This document shows positions 32,227 through 41,101 of a stretch of 64,000 bases of DNA, piece after piece. Source of the stretch: Streptomyces sp. CB01635 (lineage in GTDB: Bacteria > Actinomycetota > Actinomycetes > Streptomycetales > Streptomycetaceae). Location: positions 124,001 to 188,000 of the forward strand of contig NZ_NNBL01000007.1 of assembly GCF_002803065.1 (NCBI RefSeq), given 5' to 3'. The notes below the pieces were generated by a model, which ran no database searches, was not told the origin of the DNA, and was given only the letters and a program-made list of their open reading frames with translations. Position numbers and translations under genes: made by a program. Positions within the stretch are counted from its first letter, which is position 1; every line of letters begins with the position of its first letter.

Positions 32227-33974
32227 CGCCGCCCGCAGGGCCCCCGGTGAACCAACCGGTAAAGCCCCCGGTGATGCCCTCGGCGAAGTCCCTCAAGGGG
32301 CGCGGGAGCGCGGCGCGGCTCGGCCTGATGGCCGTGCCCGTCGCGTTCTTCGCGCTGTTCTTCGCCTATCCGGTCGCGGCGATCGTCTCCCGCGGCCTGA
32401 AGGCGGGCGGCCACTGGCAGTTGGGGCGGATCGCCGATGTGCTGGGGCAGCCCGACATCCGGCATGTCCTGTGGTTCACGACCTGGCAGGCGCTCGCGTC
32501 GACGGCGCTCACGCTGCTGATCGCGCTCCCCGGCGCGTACGTCTTCGCGCGCTTCGAGTTCAGGGGCAAGCAGGTTCTGAAGGCCGCCGTCACCGTGCCG
32601 TTCGTGCTGCCGACCGTCGTCGTCGGCACGGCGTTCCTGGCGCTGGTCGGCCGCGGCGGGCTGCTCGACAGCCTGTGGGGCGTACGCCTCGACACCACCG
32701 TGTGGGCGATCCTGCTCGCCCATGTCTTCTTCAACTACGCCGTGGTCGTCCGCACCGTCGGCGGACTGTGGTCGCAGCTCGACCCGCGGCAGGAGGAGGC
32801 CGCCCGGATGCTGGGCGCCTCCCGCTGGACGGCCTGGCGGACGGTGACGCTGCCCGCGCTCGGACCGGCCGTCGCGGCCGCCGCACTGATGGTCTTCCTC
32901 TTCACGTTCACGTCGTTCGGCGTGGTCCAGATCCTCGGCGGGCCGACCTTCTCCACCCTCGAAGTGGAGATCTACCGGCAGACCGCGCAGATCTTCGACC
33001 TCTCCACGGCGGCCGTCCTCACGATCGTGCAGTTCGCCGCCGTCGGGATCATCCTCGCCGTGCACGCCTGGAGCGTGCGCCGCCGGGAGAGCGCGCTGCG
33101 CCTCGTCGACGCGGCGCACACCGCCCGGCGCCCGCGCGGCGCGGGTCAGTGGGCGCTGCTCGCCGGGGTGTTCGCCACGGTTGCGGTGCTGATCCTGCTG
33201 CCGCTCGGCGTGCTCATCCAGCGCTCGTTCGACGGTCCCGACGGCTTCGGGTTCGCCTACTACAAGGCACTGACCTCGTCCGACAGCGGCGTGTTCCTGG
33301 TGCCTCCGATCGAGGCCATCGGTAACTCCCTCACGTACGCGCTCGCCGCGACCGCCATCGCCGTCGTGATCGGCGGACTCGCCGCCGCGGCCCTGGCCCT
33401 CCCCCACTCTCGGCTCCGCTCGAGCGGGGGGACCCCCATGGCCGGCCGTCTCGTACGGGGCTTCGACGCGCTCCTCATGCTGCCGCTCGGCGTCTCCGCC
33501 GTCACCGTCGGCTTCGGATTCCTGATCACCCTGGACAAGCCGCCCCTCGACCTGCGCGGCGCGTGGATCCTGGTGCCGCTGGCCCAGGCCCTCGTCGGGG
33601 TGCCCTTCGTCGTGCGCACGATGCTGCCGGTCCTGCGCGCGGTCGACGGGCGGCTCCGCGAGGCCGCCGCCGTCCTCGGCGCCTCGCCGCTGCGGGCCTG
33701 GCGCGAGGTCGATCTGCCGATGGTGCGCAGGGCGCTGCTGATCGCGGCCGGGTTCGCGTTCGCCGTGTCGCTCGGCGAGTTCGGGGCGACCGTGTTCATC
33801 GCCCGTCCGGACAACCCCACTCTGCCGGTGGCAGTGGCGCGGCTCCTCGGGCGCGCCGGTGACCTCAACTACGGCCAGGCGATGGCCCTTTCGACGATTC
33901 TCATGGTGGTGTGCGCGGTGTCGCTGCTGCTGCTCGAACGCATCCGCACGGACCGTACGACGGGGGAGTTCTGA
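32223..33974 (+). CDS. thiP: Thiamine ABC transporter permease (two fused domains)
   Basis: A 583-residue protein with two homologous permease modules of about six spans each. The EAA loops are EEAARMLGASRWTAWRTVTLPAL and REAAAVLGASPLRAWREVDLPMV (shortened here). The GTG at 32223 is preferred since it gives a 4-nt overlap with thiB; a GTG 21 nt upstream is in frame. An interspersed repeat at 33399-33437 adds about 13 residues (PHSRLRSSGGTPM) in a loop between membrane segments of the second module without breaking the frame. It overlaps thiQ by TGATG. Confidence 0.92.
   Translation: MTPPAGPPVNQPVKPPVMPSAKSLKGRGSAARLGLMAVPVAFFALFFAYPVAAIVSRGLKAGGHWQLGRIADVLGQPDIRHVLWFTTWQALASTALTLLIALPGAYVFARFEFRGKQVLKAAVTVPFVLPTVVVGTAFLALVGRGGLLDSLWGVRLDTTVWAILLAHVFFNYAVVVRTVGGLWSQLDPRQEEAARMLGASRWTAWRTVTLPALGPAVAAAALMVFLFTFTSFGVVQILGGPTFSTLEVEIYRQTAQIFDLSTAAVLTIVQFAAVGIILAVHAWSVRRRESALRLVDAAHTARRPRGAGQWALLAGVFATVAVLILLPLGVLIQRSFDGPDGFGFAYYKALTSSDSGVFLVPPIEAIGNSLTYALAATAIAVVIGGLAAAALALPHSRLRSSGGTPMAGRLVRGFDALLMLPLGVSAVTVGFGFLITLDKPPLDLRGAWILVPLAQALVGVPFVVRTMLPVLRAVDGRLREAAAVLGASPLRAWREVDLPMVRRALLIAAGFAFAVSLGEFGATVFIARPDNPTLPVAVARLLGRAGDLNYGQAMALSTILMVVCAVSLLLLERIRTDRTTGEF
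33399..33437. repeat. Short palindromic interspersed repeat inside thiP
   Basis: CTCCCCC-ACTCTCGGCTCCGCTCGAGC-GGGGGGACCCCC is a palindromic unit very similar to that at 23510-23549 and related to one at 49568-49612. It is in frame within thiP. Confidence 0.75.
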
Positions 33975-35029
33975 TGGCCCTGCTGACTCTGGACGACGCG
34001 ACCGTGCGGTTCGGTGGCCCGTCCAAAACGGCGCATGCGGCGCTCGACCAGGTCGGTCTGGAGGTCGCCGAGCACGAGATCGTGTGCGTGCTCGGCCCCA
34101 GCGGCAGCGGAAAGTCGACGCTGCTGCGGGTCGTGGCCGGGCTCCAGGGGCTCGACGGGGGCCGTGTGTTCCTCGACGGCCGCGACCAGGCGGGGGTGCC
34201 CGCGCACCGGCGGGGCGTCGGCCTCATGTTCCAGGACCACCAGCTGTTCCCGCAGCGCGACGTGGGCGGCAACGTCGCCTTCGGGCTGCGGATGCACGGC
34301 GCCTCCCGCTCCGAACAGCAGGACCGTGTACGGGAGTTGCTGGAGCTTGTCGGGCTGCCCGGAGCCCGGCGGCGCGCCGTCGCCTCGCTGTCCGGCGGCG
34401 AGCAGCAGCGCGTCGCTCTCGCCCGAGCGCTCGCTCCCCGCCCTCGTCTGCTCATGCTCGACGAGCCGCTCGGTCAGCTCGACCGCTCGCTGCGGGAGCG
34501 CCTGGTCGTCGAACTCAGGGAACTATTCGGCGAGTTGGGCACGACCGTGCTCGCCGTGACGCATGACCAGGGCGAGGCCTTCGCGCTCGCCGACCGCGTC
34601 GTGGTGATGCGCGACGGACGGATCGCCCAGTCCGGTACGCCACTTGAGGTGTGGCAGCGCCCTGCCGACGAGTTCGTGGCGCGCTTCCTCGGCTTCGACA
34701 ACGTGGTCGAGGCCATGGTCGCCGGCGAGGCCGCGGACACGCCGTGGGGCAAGGTCCCCGTCCCCGCGGGCTCCCGGCAGGGCCCGGGCCGGATTCTGGT
34801 CCGGCCCGCGGGTGTACGCCTTGTGCCCGCCGCCGAGGCCCAGTTGACGTGCACGGTCACCGCGCGCACCTTTCGCGGCACGCATGTCGCCGTACACCTC
34901 CAGGCCAGGGAAGCGCCCCGCCTCGAAGCGGCCTGCGCGCTGCGGGACGCGCCGGAGCCGGGGGGCGAGGTCGGGGTGGCGTTCGACGCGGGCGAAATCG
35001 TGGTGCTGGACGGCGCGTCCGCCGCATAG
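33974..35029 (+). CDS. thiQ: Thiamine ABC transporter ATP-binding protein
   Basis: A 351-residue ABC ATPase: Walker A GPSGSGKS, Q-loop MFQDHQLFPQ, signature LSGGEQQRVALARAL, Walker B LLMLDEPLGQLD, H-loop VTHDQGEA. A C-terminal TOBE-like domain (about 250-351) makes it longer than enteric ThiQ and more like CysA/PotA. The ATG overlaps the thiP stop. It powers thiamine import. Paralogue PotA lies at 53155-54309. Confidence 0.92.
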   Translation: MALLTLDDATVRFGGPSKTAHAALDQVGLEVAEHEIVCVLGPSGSGKSTLLRVVAGLQGLDGGRVFLDGRDQAGVPAHRRGVGLMFQDHQLFPQRDVGGNVAFGLRMHGASRSEQQDRVRELLELVGLPGARRRAVASLSGGEQQRVALARALAPRPRLLMLDEPLGQLDRSLRERLVVELRELFGELGTTVLAVTHDQGEAFALADRVVVMRDGRIAQSGTPLEVWQRPADEFVARFLGFDNVVEAMVAGEAADTPWGKVPVPAGSRQGPGRILVRPAGVRLVPAAEAQLTCTVTARTFRGTHVAVHLQAREAPRLEAACALRDAPEPGGEVGVAFDAGEIVVLDGASAA

Positions 35030-35039
35030 GGTCCGCCGT

Positions 35040-35849
35040 ATGACGGAGACCGCGGCACCCGGACAGCTCGCCCATGACCGCTACTGCGACGAAGTCGTGG
35101 AGCAGACCGCTCTGTTGGCGGGGCATCTCGCCGGTGCCGACCTCACGGCCACCGTGCCGACCTGCCCCGACTGGACCCTGCGCGACCTCGTCGTGCACCT
35201 CGGCGGCGCGCACCGCTGGGTCGGGACGATCGTGCGGACCGGGGCCACCGAGGAGGTCCCCGACGAGAAGGTGCCGGGCTTCGACGGGCCCGGGAGCGAC
35301 GACCCGGCCGCGCTCGCGGCCTGGCTCATGGAAGGCGCTGAGCTGACCGCGCGGGCGCTGCGCGCCGCGGGCCCCGACACGCGCCTGTGGACCTGGTCCT
35401 GGGATCGCACCACCGCTTTCTGGGCCCGCCGCATGACGCACGAGACGGTGATCCACCGGGCGGACGCGGCGCTCACGGCGCAGGCCGCGTACGAGGTGGC
35501 GCCCGAGCTCGCCGCCGACGCGATCGACGAGTGGCTGCAGATCGTCGCCTACGCCCAGCAGTCCGACCTGTCCGACAGCGCGGCGCAGCTGCGCGGCGGC
35601 GGGCGCAGCCTGCACCTCCACGCCACCGGCACACCGCCGGAGCTGAACGCCGAATGGCTGGTCGAGCTGGGCGAGGACGGCTTCACGTGGCGCCGCGGCC
35701 ACGAGAAGGCGACCGTCGCTCTGCGGGGGCCGCTCACCGACGTACTGCTCGCGTTCTACCGGCGTGCGCCCCTCGACGGCGGACGCGTGGAGGTGCTCGG
35801 GGAGCGGGAGCTGCTGGATTTCTGGCTGGAGTGGGCGACGTTCGGGTAG
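35040..35849 (+). CDS. Maleylpyruvate isomerase-family (mycothiol-dependent) protein
   Basis: A 269-residue protein with the DinB-like four-helix mycothiol-dependent domain at the N-terminus (TVPTCPDWTLRDLVVHLGGAHRWV; metal ligand H50 region, and MTHETVIHRADA with HExxxHR) and an MDMPI C-terminal domain (HATGTPPELNAEWLVEL... VALRGPLTDVLLAFYRR). Family enzymes use mycothiol, the actinobacterial thiol, but the substrate here is unknown. It lies 10 nt after thiQ and may be cotranscribed without being related to thiamine. Confidence 0.85.
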   Translation: MTETAAPGQLAHDRYCDEVVEQTALLAGHLAGADLTATVPTCPDWTLRDLVVHLGGAHRWVGTIVRTGATEEVPDEKVPGFDGPGSDDPAALAAWLMEGAELTARALRAAGPDTRLWTWSWDRTTAFWARRMTHETVIHRADAALTAQAAYEVAPELAADAIDEWLQIVAYAQQSDLSDSAAQLRGGGRSLHLHATGTPPELNAEWLVELGEDGFTWRRGHEKATVALRGPLTDVLLAFYRRAPLDGGRVEVLGERELLDFWLEWATFG

Positions 35850-35903
35850 CCGAGGCCGGCTCCGGCAAGCTCACCAAAGAGTTCAGCTCAGCAAAACCCG
35901 CGC

Positions 35904-37043
35904 TCAGCCCAGCTTCGCGAGCGCGTCCGCCGCTTCCTCCACCGTGTCCACCAGCGCGATCCGCGCGTCCATCGACCGTTCCCGGGCCAGGGCCGTGAGC
36001 AGCGGCCAGGCCGGCAGGCGCTCCGTCCAGTGGGCGCGGCCGACGAGGACCATGGGGGTGGGCTCGCCCCGGGACTCGTAGTAGTTCGGCGTCGCGTTGT
36101 CGAATATCTCCTGGACGGTGCCGGCCGCGCCCGGCAGGAAGACCACGCCCGCGTTCGAGCGGGCCAGGAGGCCGTCCTCGCGGGTGGCGTTCGCGAAGTA
36201 CTTCGCGATGTGCCCGGCGAAGGCGTTCGGCGGCTCGTGGCCGTAGAACCAGGTCGGGATGCCGACCGAGTCGCCGCCGTCGGGCCAGCGCGAGCGCACC
36301 GCGAAGGCAGCCGACGCCCATGCCGTGACCGACGGGGTGAACGAGGGGGCGGCGGCCAGGAGTTGGAGCGCCTGGGTCAGCATTGCGTCGTCGAACCGTG
36401 CCGCGTACGCGCCCAGGTTCGCCGCCTCCATCGCGCCCGGACCGCCGCCCGTGGCGACGGTGACCCCGGACCTGGCGAGCGTCCTGCCGAGCCGCGCCGC
36501 GCCCGCGTACCCGTCCGTGCCGCGCGCCATCGCGTGACCGCCCATGACCCCCACCACCCTTGCGCCGGCGAGGAGTTCGTCGAGGGCGTCGGAGACGGAG
36601 TCGTCGTGCACGGCCCGCAGCATCGACGCGAAGATGTCGTGGTCGGCCTTGGTCTGCTGGAACCAGTCGTACGCGCGGGCGTCCGGCGTCGACTCGTAGC
36701 CGCCCTCCGCGAGACCCGCGAACAGCTCGGCGGGGGAGTACAGATGGCCCCGGTACGGGTCGAAGGGGAGGCCGGGGACCGGCGGGAAGACCAGGGCGCC
36801 GGTGGCGCGGATCCGGGCCGCGGCGTCGGGGCCCATCGGACAGCCGAGGAAGACGGCGCCCTCGGCGTCCAGAGCGAGCAGCTCGTCCGTACGCTCCGTC
36901 AGGTCGACGGCCTGCACGCGGCGTCCGGCGAGCGAGCCGTGCGCGGCCACGACCTCGTCGAACTCGTCGAGCGTCTCGATCTCACGGCCGGCGTCCGTGT
37001 GGGGGATCGCGGGCCTGCGCGGGGCGGGTTCAGGGGTCTGCAC
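35904..37043 (-). CDS. LOG-family (TIGR00730-like) Rossmann-fold protein
   Basis: A 379-residue protein. The C-terminal two thirds resemble lysine-decarboxylase-like LOG proteins: VVGVMGGHAMARG, ATGGGPGAMEAANLGAY and FLPGAAGTVQEIFDN. Canonical LOG enzymes (cytokinin ribotide phosphoribohydrolases) have PGGxGTxxE; here the second glycine is alanine, so activity may differ. The first ~110 residues form an extra N-terminal domain. The GTG at 37043 follows TAGCAT by 7 nt, which suggests a leaderless mRNA. It is convergent with the mycothiol-dependent gene. Confidence 0.78.
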   Translation of the reverse strand: MQTPEPAPRRPAIPHTDAGREIETLDEFDEVVAAHGSLAGRRVQAVDLTERTDELLALDAEGAVFLGCPMGPDAAARIRATGALVFPPVPGLPFDPYRGHLYSPAELFAGLAEGGYESTPDARAYDWFQQTKADHDIFASMLRAVHDDSVSDALDELLAGARVVGVMGGHAMARGTDGYAGAARLGRTLARSGVTVATGGGPGAMEAANLGAYAARFDDAMLTQALQLLAAAPSFTPSVTAWASAAFAVRSRWPDGGDSVGIPTWFYGHEPPNAFAGHIAKYFANATREDGLLARSNAGVVFLPGAAGTVQEIFDNATPNYYESRGEPTPMVLVGRAHWTERLPAWPLLTALARERSMDARIALVDTVEEAADALAKLG

Positions 37044-37075
37044 CCGCCCATGCTAGGCCGCGGTACCTCCGACCA

Positions 37076-37483
37076 TCAGCCCTGGACGGCCGCCGGGTCC
37101 ATCCACATGATCTCCCAGGTGTGGCCGTCCGGGTCGTCGAAGGCGCGGCCGTACATGAAGCCGTGGTCCTGCTTCTCACCGGTCTCGGTGCCGCCCGCGG
37201 CGATCGCCTTGTCGACGAGCTCGTCGACCTTCTCGCGGCTCTCGGCGCTCAGACACAGCAGCACCTCGGTGCTCTTGGTCGAGTCGACGATCGTCTTCTT
37301 CGTGAAGCCGGCGTACTTCTCCTTGGTGAGCAGCATGACCACGATGTGCTCGCTGACCACCACGGAGGCGCAGGTCTCGTCGGAGAACTGCGGGTTGATC
37401 GAGTACCCGAGCTCGGTGAAGAACTTCTTCGACGCGTCGAGGTCGTTCACGGCGAGGTTCGGGAAGATCATCTGCTGGTACAT
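37076..37483 (-). CDS. VOC (glyoxalase/bleomycin-resistance) family protein
   Basis: A 135-residue protein with two beta-alpha-beta-beta-beta repeats: IFPNLAVNDLDASKKFFTELGY at the start and AFDDPDGHTWEIMWMDP at the end. It resembles YaeR/PhnB-like VOC proteins used widely as lyases. Specific function is not predictable. The gene is monocistronic, 32 nt downstream of a LOG-like gene start on the same strand. ACCCGCC precedes the ATG, a weak site. Confidence 0.85.
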   Translation of the reverse strand: MYQQMIFPNLAVNDLDASKKFFTELGYSINPQFSDETCASVVVSEHIVVMLLTKEKYAGFTKKTIVDSTKSTEVLLCLSAESREKVDELVDKAIAAGGTETGEKQDHGFMYGRAFDDPDGHTWEIMWMDPAAVQG

Positions 37484-37605
37484 GGCGGGTCCGTCTCATT
37501 CGTTCGCTGGTGTCGGTGCGGCGTCGCTGTGCCGTACGCAGGGTTAGACGGGTAGCCCGCCCGTAACTCATCGCCCGCCGCGCACTTTCCTTCGATTTCT
37601 TTCGT

Positions 37606-37631
37606 GGGCCCGCCAGAGGTGGTGCGGGCCC
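37606..37631 (-). terminator. Terminator of the ABC exporter pair
   Basis: GGGCCCGC (37606-37613) and GCGGGCCC (37624-37631) pair perfectly over a 10-nt loop, just downstream of the permease stop (37635). Confidence 0.7.
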
Positions 37632-37634
37632 CGC

Positions 37635-38801
37635 TCAGCCGGCGAGCGGGAGCGCCGCCAGTTCCGCGACCACCCATGTCAGCGACCCGAACACGGCGAG
37701 CAGTGCCGCTGCGCGCAGCCCGGCCGCACTCCGCAGGAGACTCGCGGGGGCGCCGAGCCGGAGCAGGGCGGCCGTGGTGTCGGAGCGGGCGTGCTTGGCC
37801 TCGATCGCGGCCGTGAGGAGCGTGGCGACCGTACAGCCCATGACGAGGACGGCGCCGAGCGTGGACAGCGGACCGAAGTCGGGCTGACGTCCCGACCAGA
37901 GGGTGAGCCCCGCGTAGGCGCCGGAGGCCACGGCGCAGACCACGCCCAGGGGGCGGCCGATACGGCGGGCCTCCTCCTGGAGCACCCGGCCCGCCAGGAG
38001 CCGCGCCGCTCCGGGCCGCACCGCCTGGAGAGCCCGGCCGCACTGGTACGTGAGCCCGGGACCCGCGAGCGCGAGGCCGAGGGCCGTCAGCGTCCAGCCG
38101 GCCAGCACCCCCGCCGGGCTGCCGCCCAGACCGCCCGGCATGGGGAAACCCGCGGTGCCCTGCGCGCGGGAGGCATACGTCTCCACGGCGAGGCCCGCGG
38201 CCAGCAGGGCCACGCCCCAGGGCAGACCGGTCGGCGCGGGCACCGGGGCGGCGGGATCGCGCGGATCCGGCTGGGGCTCGCCGGCCTTGACGGCGCGCGG
38301 CCGCAGCACGACGGCGGAGGCGGCGGACGAGGCGAGCGGGACCAGGGCGAGCAGGGTCAGGGTGGCGGCCAGGGGCAGGGGCCGGTCGGCGGCGAGGAGG
38401 CCGCGGGCGGCGCCGTCGAAGGGCAGCCCGGAGAGGTCGCCGCGCAGGTGCAGGAAGAACAGCAGCGCCAGCATCGAGCCGAGCGTGCAGGCGACCGCGG
38501 TGGAGATCGCCGAGATGAGGGTGAGGCGCGCAGGCCCCAGGCCGACCGCGGACAGGCCGGGACGCGGCCGGGTGCCCGGGTCGGTGCGGGCGACGGCGAC
38601 GGCGAGGTGGACGGTCGCGGCGATCGGCACCAGGCACCAGGCGAGGCGCAGTACGGATCCGGTGGAGGCGTCGGGGTGGCCCATCGCGTAGCCGAGCGTG
38701 CACAGCAGGAGGAAACCGGTGCCGGCGGAGGCGGCCGCCACCAGGAGCCTGCGGAGCTGGACGACGGGCTGGCCCCCGCGGGCTAGACGGAGAGCGAGCA
38801 C
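37635..38801 (-). CDS. ABC transporter permease (FtsX/MacB-like)
   Basis: A 388-residue membrane protein starting at GTG 38801 (VLALRLARGGQPVVQLRRLLV), with about 8 membrane spans and two FtsX-like halves. The Arg-rich N-terminal helix is usual in this class. It overlaps the ATPase gene by 19 nt, so the two are coupled. It probably forms an exporter or mechanotransmission complex with that ATPase. The substrate is unknown, and no two-component genes are adjacent. Confidence 0.78.
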   Translation of the reverse strand: MLALRLARGGQPVVQLRRLLVAAASAGTGFLLLCTLGYAMGHPDASTGSVLRLAWCLVPIAATVHLAVAVARTDPGTRPRPGLSAVGLGPARLTLISAISTAVACTLGSMLALLFFLHLRGDLSGLPFDGAARGLLAADRPLPLAATLTLLALVPLASSAASAVVLRPRAVKAGEPQPDPRDPAAPVPAPTGLPWGVALLAAGLAVETYASRAQGTAGFPMPGGLGGSPAGVLAGWTLTALGLALAGPGLTYQCGRALQAVRPGAARLLAGRVLQEEARRIGRPLGVVCAVASGAYAGLTLWSGRQPDFGPLSTLGAVLVMGCTVATLLTAAIEAKHARSDTTAALLRLGAPASLLRSAAGLRAAALLAVFGSLTWVVAELAALPLAG

Positions 38802-39529
38802 GCGGCCCGGCCCTCCGCGTCGGTGCCGCCGGGTACCCCGGGCAGATGGACCGTGTTCACGCGGCGCCCGTCGAGGAGCGACATCGAACGGTCGGCCAGG
38901 GCGGCCACCTCGGTGTCGTGCGTGGCGAGGACGACGGTGATGCCGTGCGAGCGGGACGCGGCCATCAGGGTGCGCAGGACGTGGGCGCGGTCGGCGCGGT
39001 GCAGCGGCGCCGTGGGCTCGTCGGCGAAGAGCACGGAGGGCGCGGTGACCAGGGCGCGGGCGATGGCTACGCGCTGGCGCTCCGACTGGAGCAGGGCGTG
39101 CGGGCGCTTGCGGGCGCACATGCCGATGTCGAGTCGCTCCAGCCACTCCAGGGCGGAGGCCTTGGCGGCGCGGCGGCTGCCGCCGCGCATCATCAGGGCG
39201 AGCGCCGTGTTCTCCCAGGCGTTCAGCTCGGGCACGAGGTGCGGCTCGGGGTCGATCCAGGCGAAGCGGTCGCGGCGCAGCCGTTCCCTGACGAGCGGGC
39301 CCATGGTGTGCACGGGGGTGCTGTTGAACCAGACCTCGCCCTGCTGGGGCAGGAGCTGGCCGGAGAGGCACTGCAGGAGCGTCGTCTTGCCGCTGCCGCG
39401 CGGTCCTGTGACGGCGAGGATCTCGCTCTCGCGGACACCGAGCGAAACGCCGGTGAGCGCGGGCGAGCCGTTGTGGGAGAAGTGCAGGGCGCGTGCCCAG
39501 AGCACGTCGTTGTCCGGCGGGGCCACCAT
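38783..39529 (-). CDS. ABC transporter ATP-binding protein with degenerate signature motif
   Basis: A 248-residue ATPase. Walker A GPRGSGKTT and Walker B SVLFADEPTA are intact, with H-loop LATHDTEVAA. The signature LSGGQ is replaced by LLQSE (in LLQSERQRVAIARALV), and the D-loop by APLHRAD. Family logic predicts altered ATP hydrolysis. The ATG at 39529 is chosen for its GAGGTG; a GTG at 39628 would add 33 residues (PSDRSALPSFPRKG...) and cannot be excluded. Confidence 0.82.
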   Translation of the reverse strand: MVAPPDNDVLWARALHFSHNGSPALTGVSLGVRESEILAVTGPRGSGKTTLLQCLSGQLLPQQGEVWFNSTPVHTMGPLVRERLRRDRFAWIDPEPHLVPELNAWENTALALMMRGGSRRAAKASALEWLERLDIGMCARKRPHALLQSERQRVAIARALVTAPSVLFADEPTAPLHRADRAHVLRTLMAASRSHGITVVLATHDTEVAALADRSMSLLDGRRVNTVHLPGVPGGTDAEGRAACSLSV

Positions 39530-39663
39530 GGCGAACACCTCGTTCAGAGACTGCAGATCAGAAATGCCGTAAGACGAGCCGTCCCCCTTACGGGGGAACG
39601 AAGGCAGGGCCGATCGGTCACTGGGCACGCTAGGTATTCGCCGGCGCGGGTCGGGAAATGACG

Positions 39664-39708
39664 CGGCCCGGCCGCCCCCATCTCACTCGGATGGGCGCAG
39701 CCGGGCCG
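39664..39708 (-). terminator. Terminator downstream of the aminotransferase gene
   Basis: A two-part stem: CGGCCCGGC/GCCGGGCCG outside and CCCATC/GATGGG inside, with a 7-nt apical loop. It lies 14 nt after the aminotransferase stop on the minus strand. Confidence 0.78.
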
Positions 39709-39721
39709 GGAGCCGTCAGGC

Positions 39722-41101
39722 TCAGATCTTGCTCCAGGCCTCCGTGAGGACCTGGCGGATGATGCCCTCGATCTCGTCGAACGTGGACTGGTCCGAGATC
39801 AGCGGCGGCGACAGCTGGATGACCGGGTCACCACGGTCGTCGGCGCGGCAGTACAGGCCGTACTCGTAGAGCTTCTTGGACACGAAGCCGTAGAGCACGC
39901 GCTCCGACTCCTCGTCCGTGAAGGACTCCTTGGTGTCCTTGTCCTTGACGAGCTCGATGCCGTAGAAGAAGCCGTTGCCGCGGACGTCGCCGACGATCGG
40001 CAGGTCGTGCAGCTTCTGCAGCGTCTTGAGGAAGTTGGCCTCGTTGTCGAGCACGTGCTGGTTGAGACCCTCGCGCTCGAACAGGTCGAGGTTGGCGATT
40101 GCCACGGCCGAGGAGACCGGGTGGCCACCGAAGGTGTAGCCGTGCAGGAAGGTGTTGTCACCCTTGTAGAACGGCGCCGCGATCCGGTCGGAGACGATGG
40201 TCGCACCGATCGGGGAGTAGCCCGAGGTCATGCCCTTGGCGCAGGTGATGATGTCCGGGATGTAGCCGAACTTGTCACAGGCGAACATCGTGCCGAGACG
40301 GCCGAAGGCGCAGATGACCTCGTCCGACACGAGCAGCACGTCGTACTGGTCGCAGATCTCGCGCACGCGCTGGAAGTAGCCGGGCGGCGGCGGGAAGCAG
40401 CCACCGGCGTTCTGCACGGGCTCGAGGAAGACCGCGGCGACGGTCTCGGGGCCCTCGAAGAGGATCTCCTGCTCGATCTGGTCGGCGGCCCAGCGGCCGA
40501 AGGCCTCGGGGTCGTCGCCGTGGATCGGGGCGCGGTAGATGTTGGTGTTCGGCACCTTGTGCGCGCCGGGGACCAGCGGCTCGAAGGGGGCCTTCAGGGC
40601 CGGCAGGCCGGTGATCGACAGGGCGCCCTGCGGGGTGCCGTGGTAGGCGACCGCGCGGGAGATGACCTTGTACTTGGTGTGGTTGCCGTTGAGCTTGTGG
40701 TACTGCTTCGCAAGCTTCCAGGCGGTCTCGACGGCCTCGCCACCACCGGTGGAGAAGAAGACCTTGTTGAGGTCACCCGGGGCGTAGTGGGCGAGGCGCT
40801 CGGCCAGCTCCACAGCCTTCGGGTGGGCGTACGACCACACGGGGAAGAAGGCCAGCTCGGTCGCCTGCTTGGCGGCGACCTCGGCGAGCTCCCTGCGTCC
40901 GTGGCCGGCCTGCACCACGAACAGGCCGGAGAGCCCGTCGAGGTACTTCTTGCCCTGGTCGTCGTAGATGTAGGTGCCCTCGCCACGCACGATGGTGGGA
41001 ACGGGCGCGTTCTCGTACGACGACATGCGGGTGAAGTGCATCCACAGGTGGTCGTACGCGGTTCGGCTGAGGTCCTTGCTCACGGCTATCGGGTTCCCCA
41101 C
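39722..41101 (-). CDS. Class III PLP aminotransferase, putrescine/polyamine-type
   Basis: A 459-residue omega-amine transaminase: FFSTGGGEAVETAWKLAKQYHK, LLVSDEVICAFGRLGTMF, and the PLP lysine in DIITCAKGMTSGYSPIGA. It most resembles putrescine-pyruvate transaminases (SpuC type), which turn putrescine into 4-aminobutyraldehyde. It is coupled to an upstream Lrp/AsnC regulator (16-nt overlap) and divergent from a 4-aminobutyraldehyde-dehydrogenase gene, which supports that role. The related S. coelicolor region is linked to polyamine use as I recall. The amino acceptor is not known. Confidence 0.82.
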   Translation of the reverse strand: MGNPIAVSKDLSRTAYDHLWMHFTRMSSYENAPVPTIVRGEGTYIYDDQGKKYLDGLSGLFVVQAGHGRRELAEVAAKQATELAFFPVWSYAHPKAVELAERLAHYAPGDLNKVFFSTGGGEAVETAWKLAKQYHKLNGNHTKYKVISRAVAYHGTPQGALSITGLPALKAPFEPLVPGAHKVPNTNIYRAPIHGDDPEAFGRWAADQIEQEILFEGPETVAAVFLEPVQNAGGCFPPPPGYFQRVREICDQYDVLLVSDEVICAFGRLGTMFACDKFGYIPDIITCAKGMTSGYSPIGATIVSDRIAAPFYKGDNTFLHGYTFGGHPVSSAVAIANLDLFEREGLNQHVLDNEANFLKTLQKLHDLPIVGDVRGNGFFYGIELVKDKDTKESFTDEESERVLYGFVSKKLYEYGLYCRADDRGDPVIQLSPPLISDQSTFDEIEGIIRQVLTEAWSKI

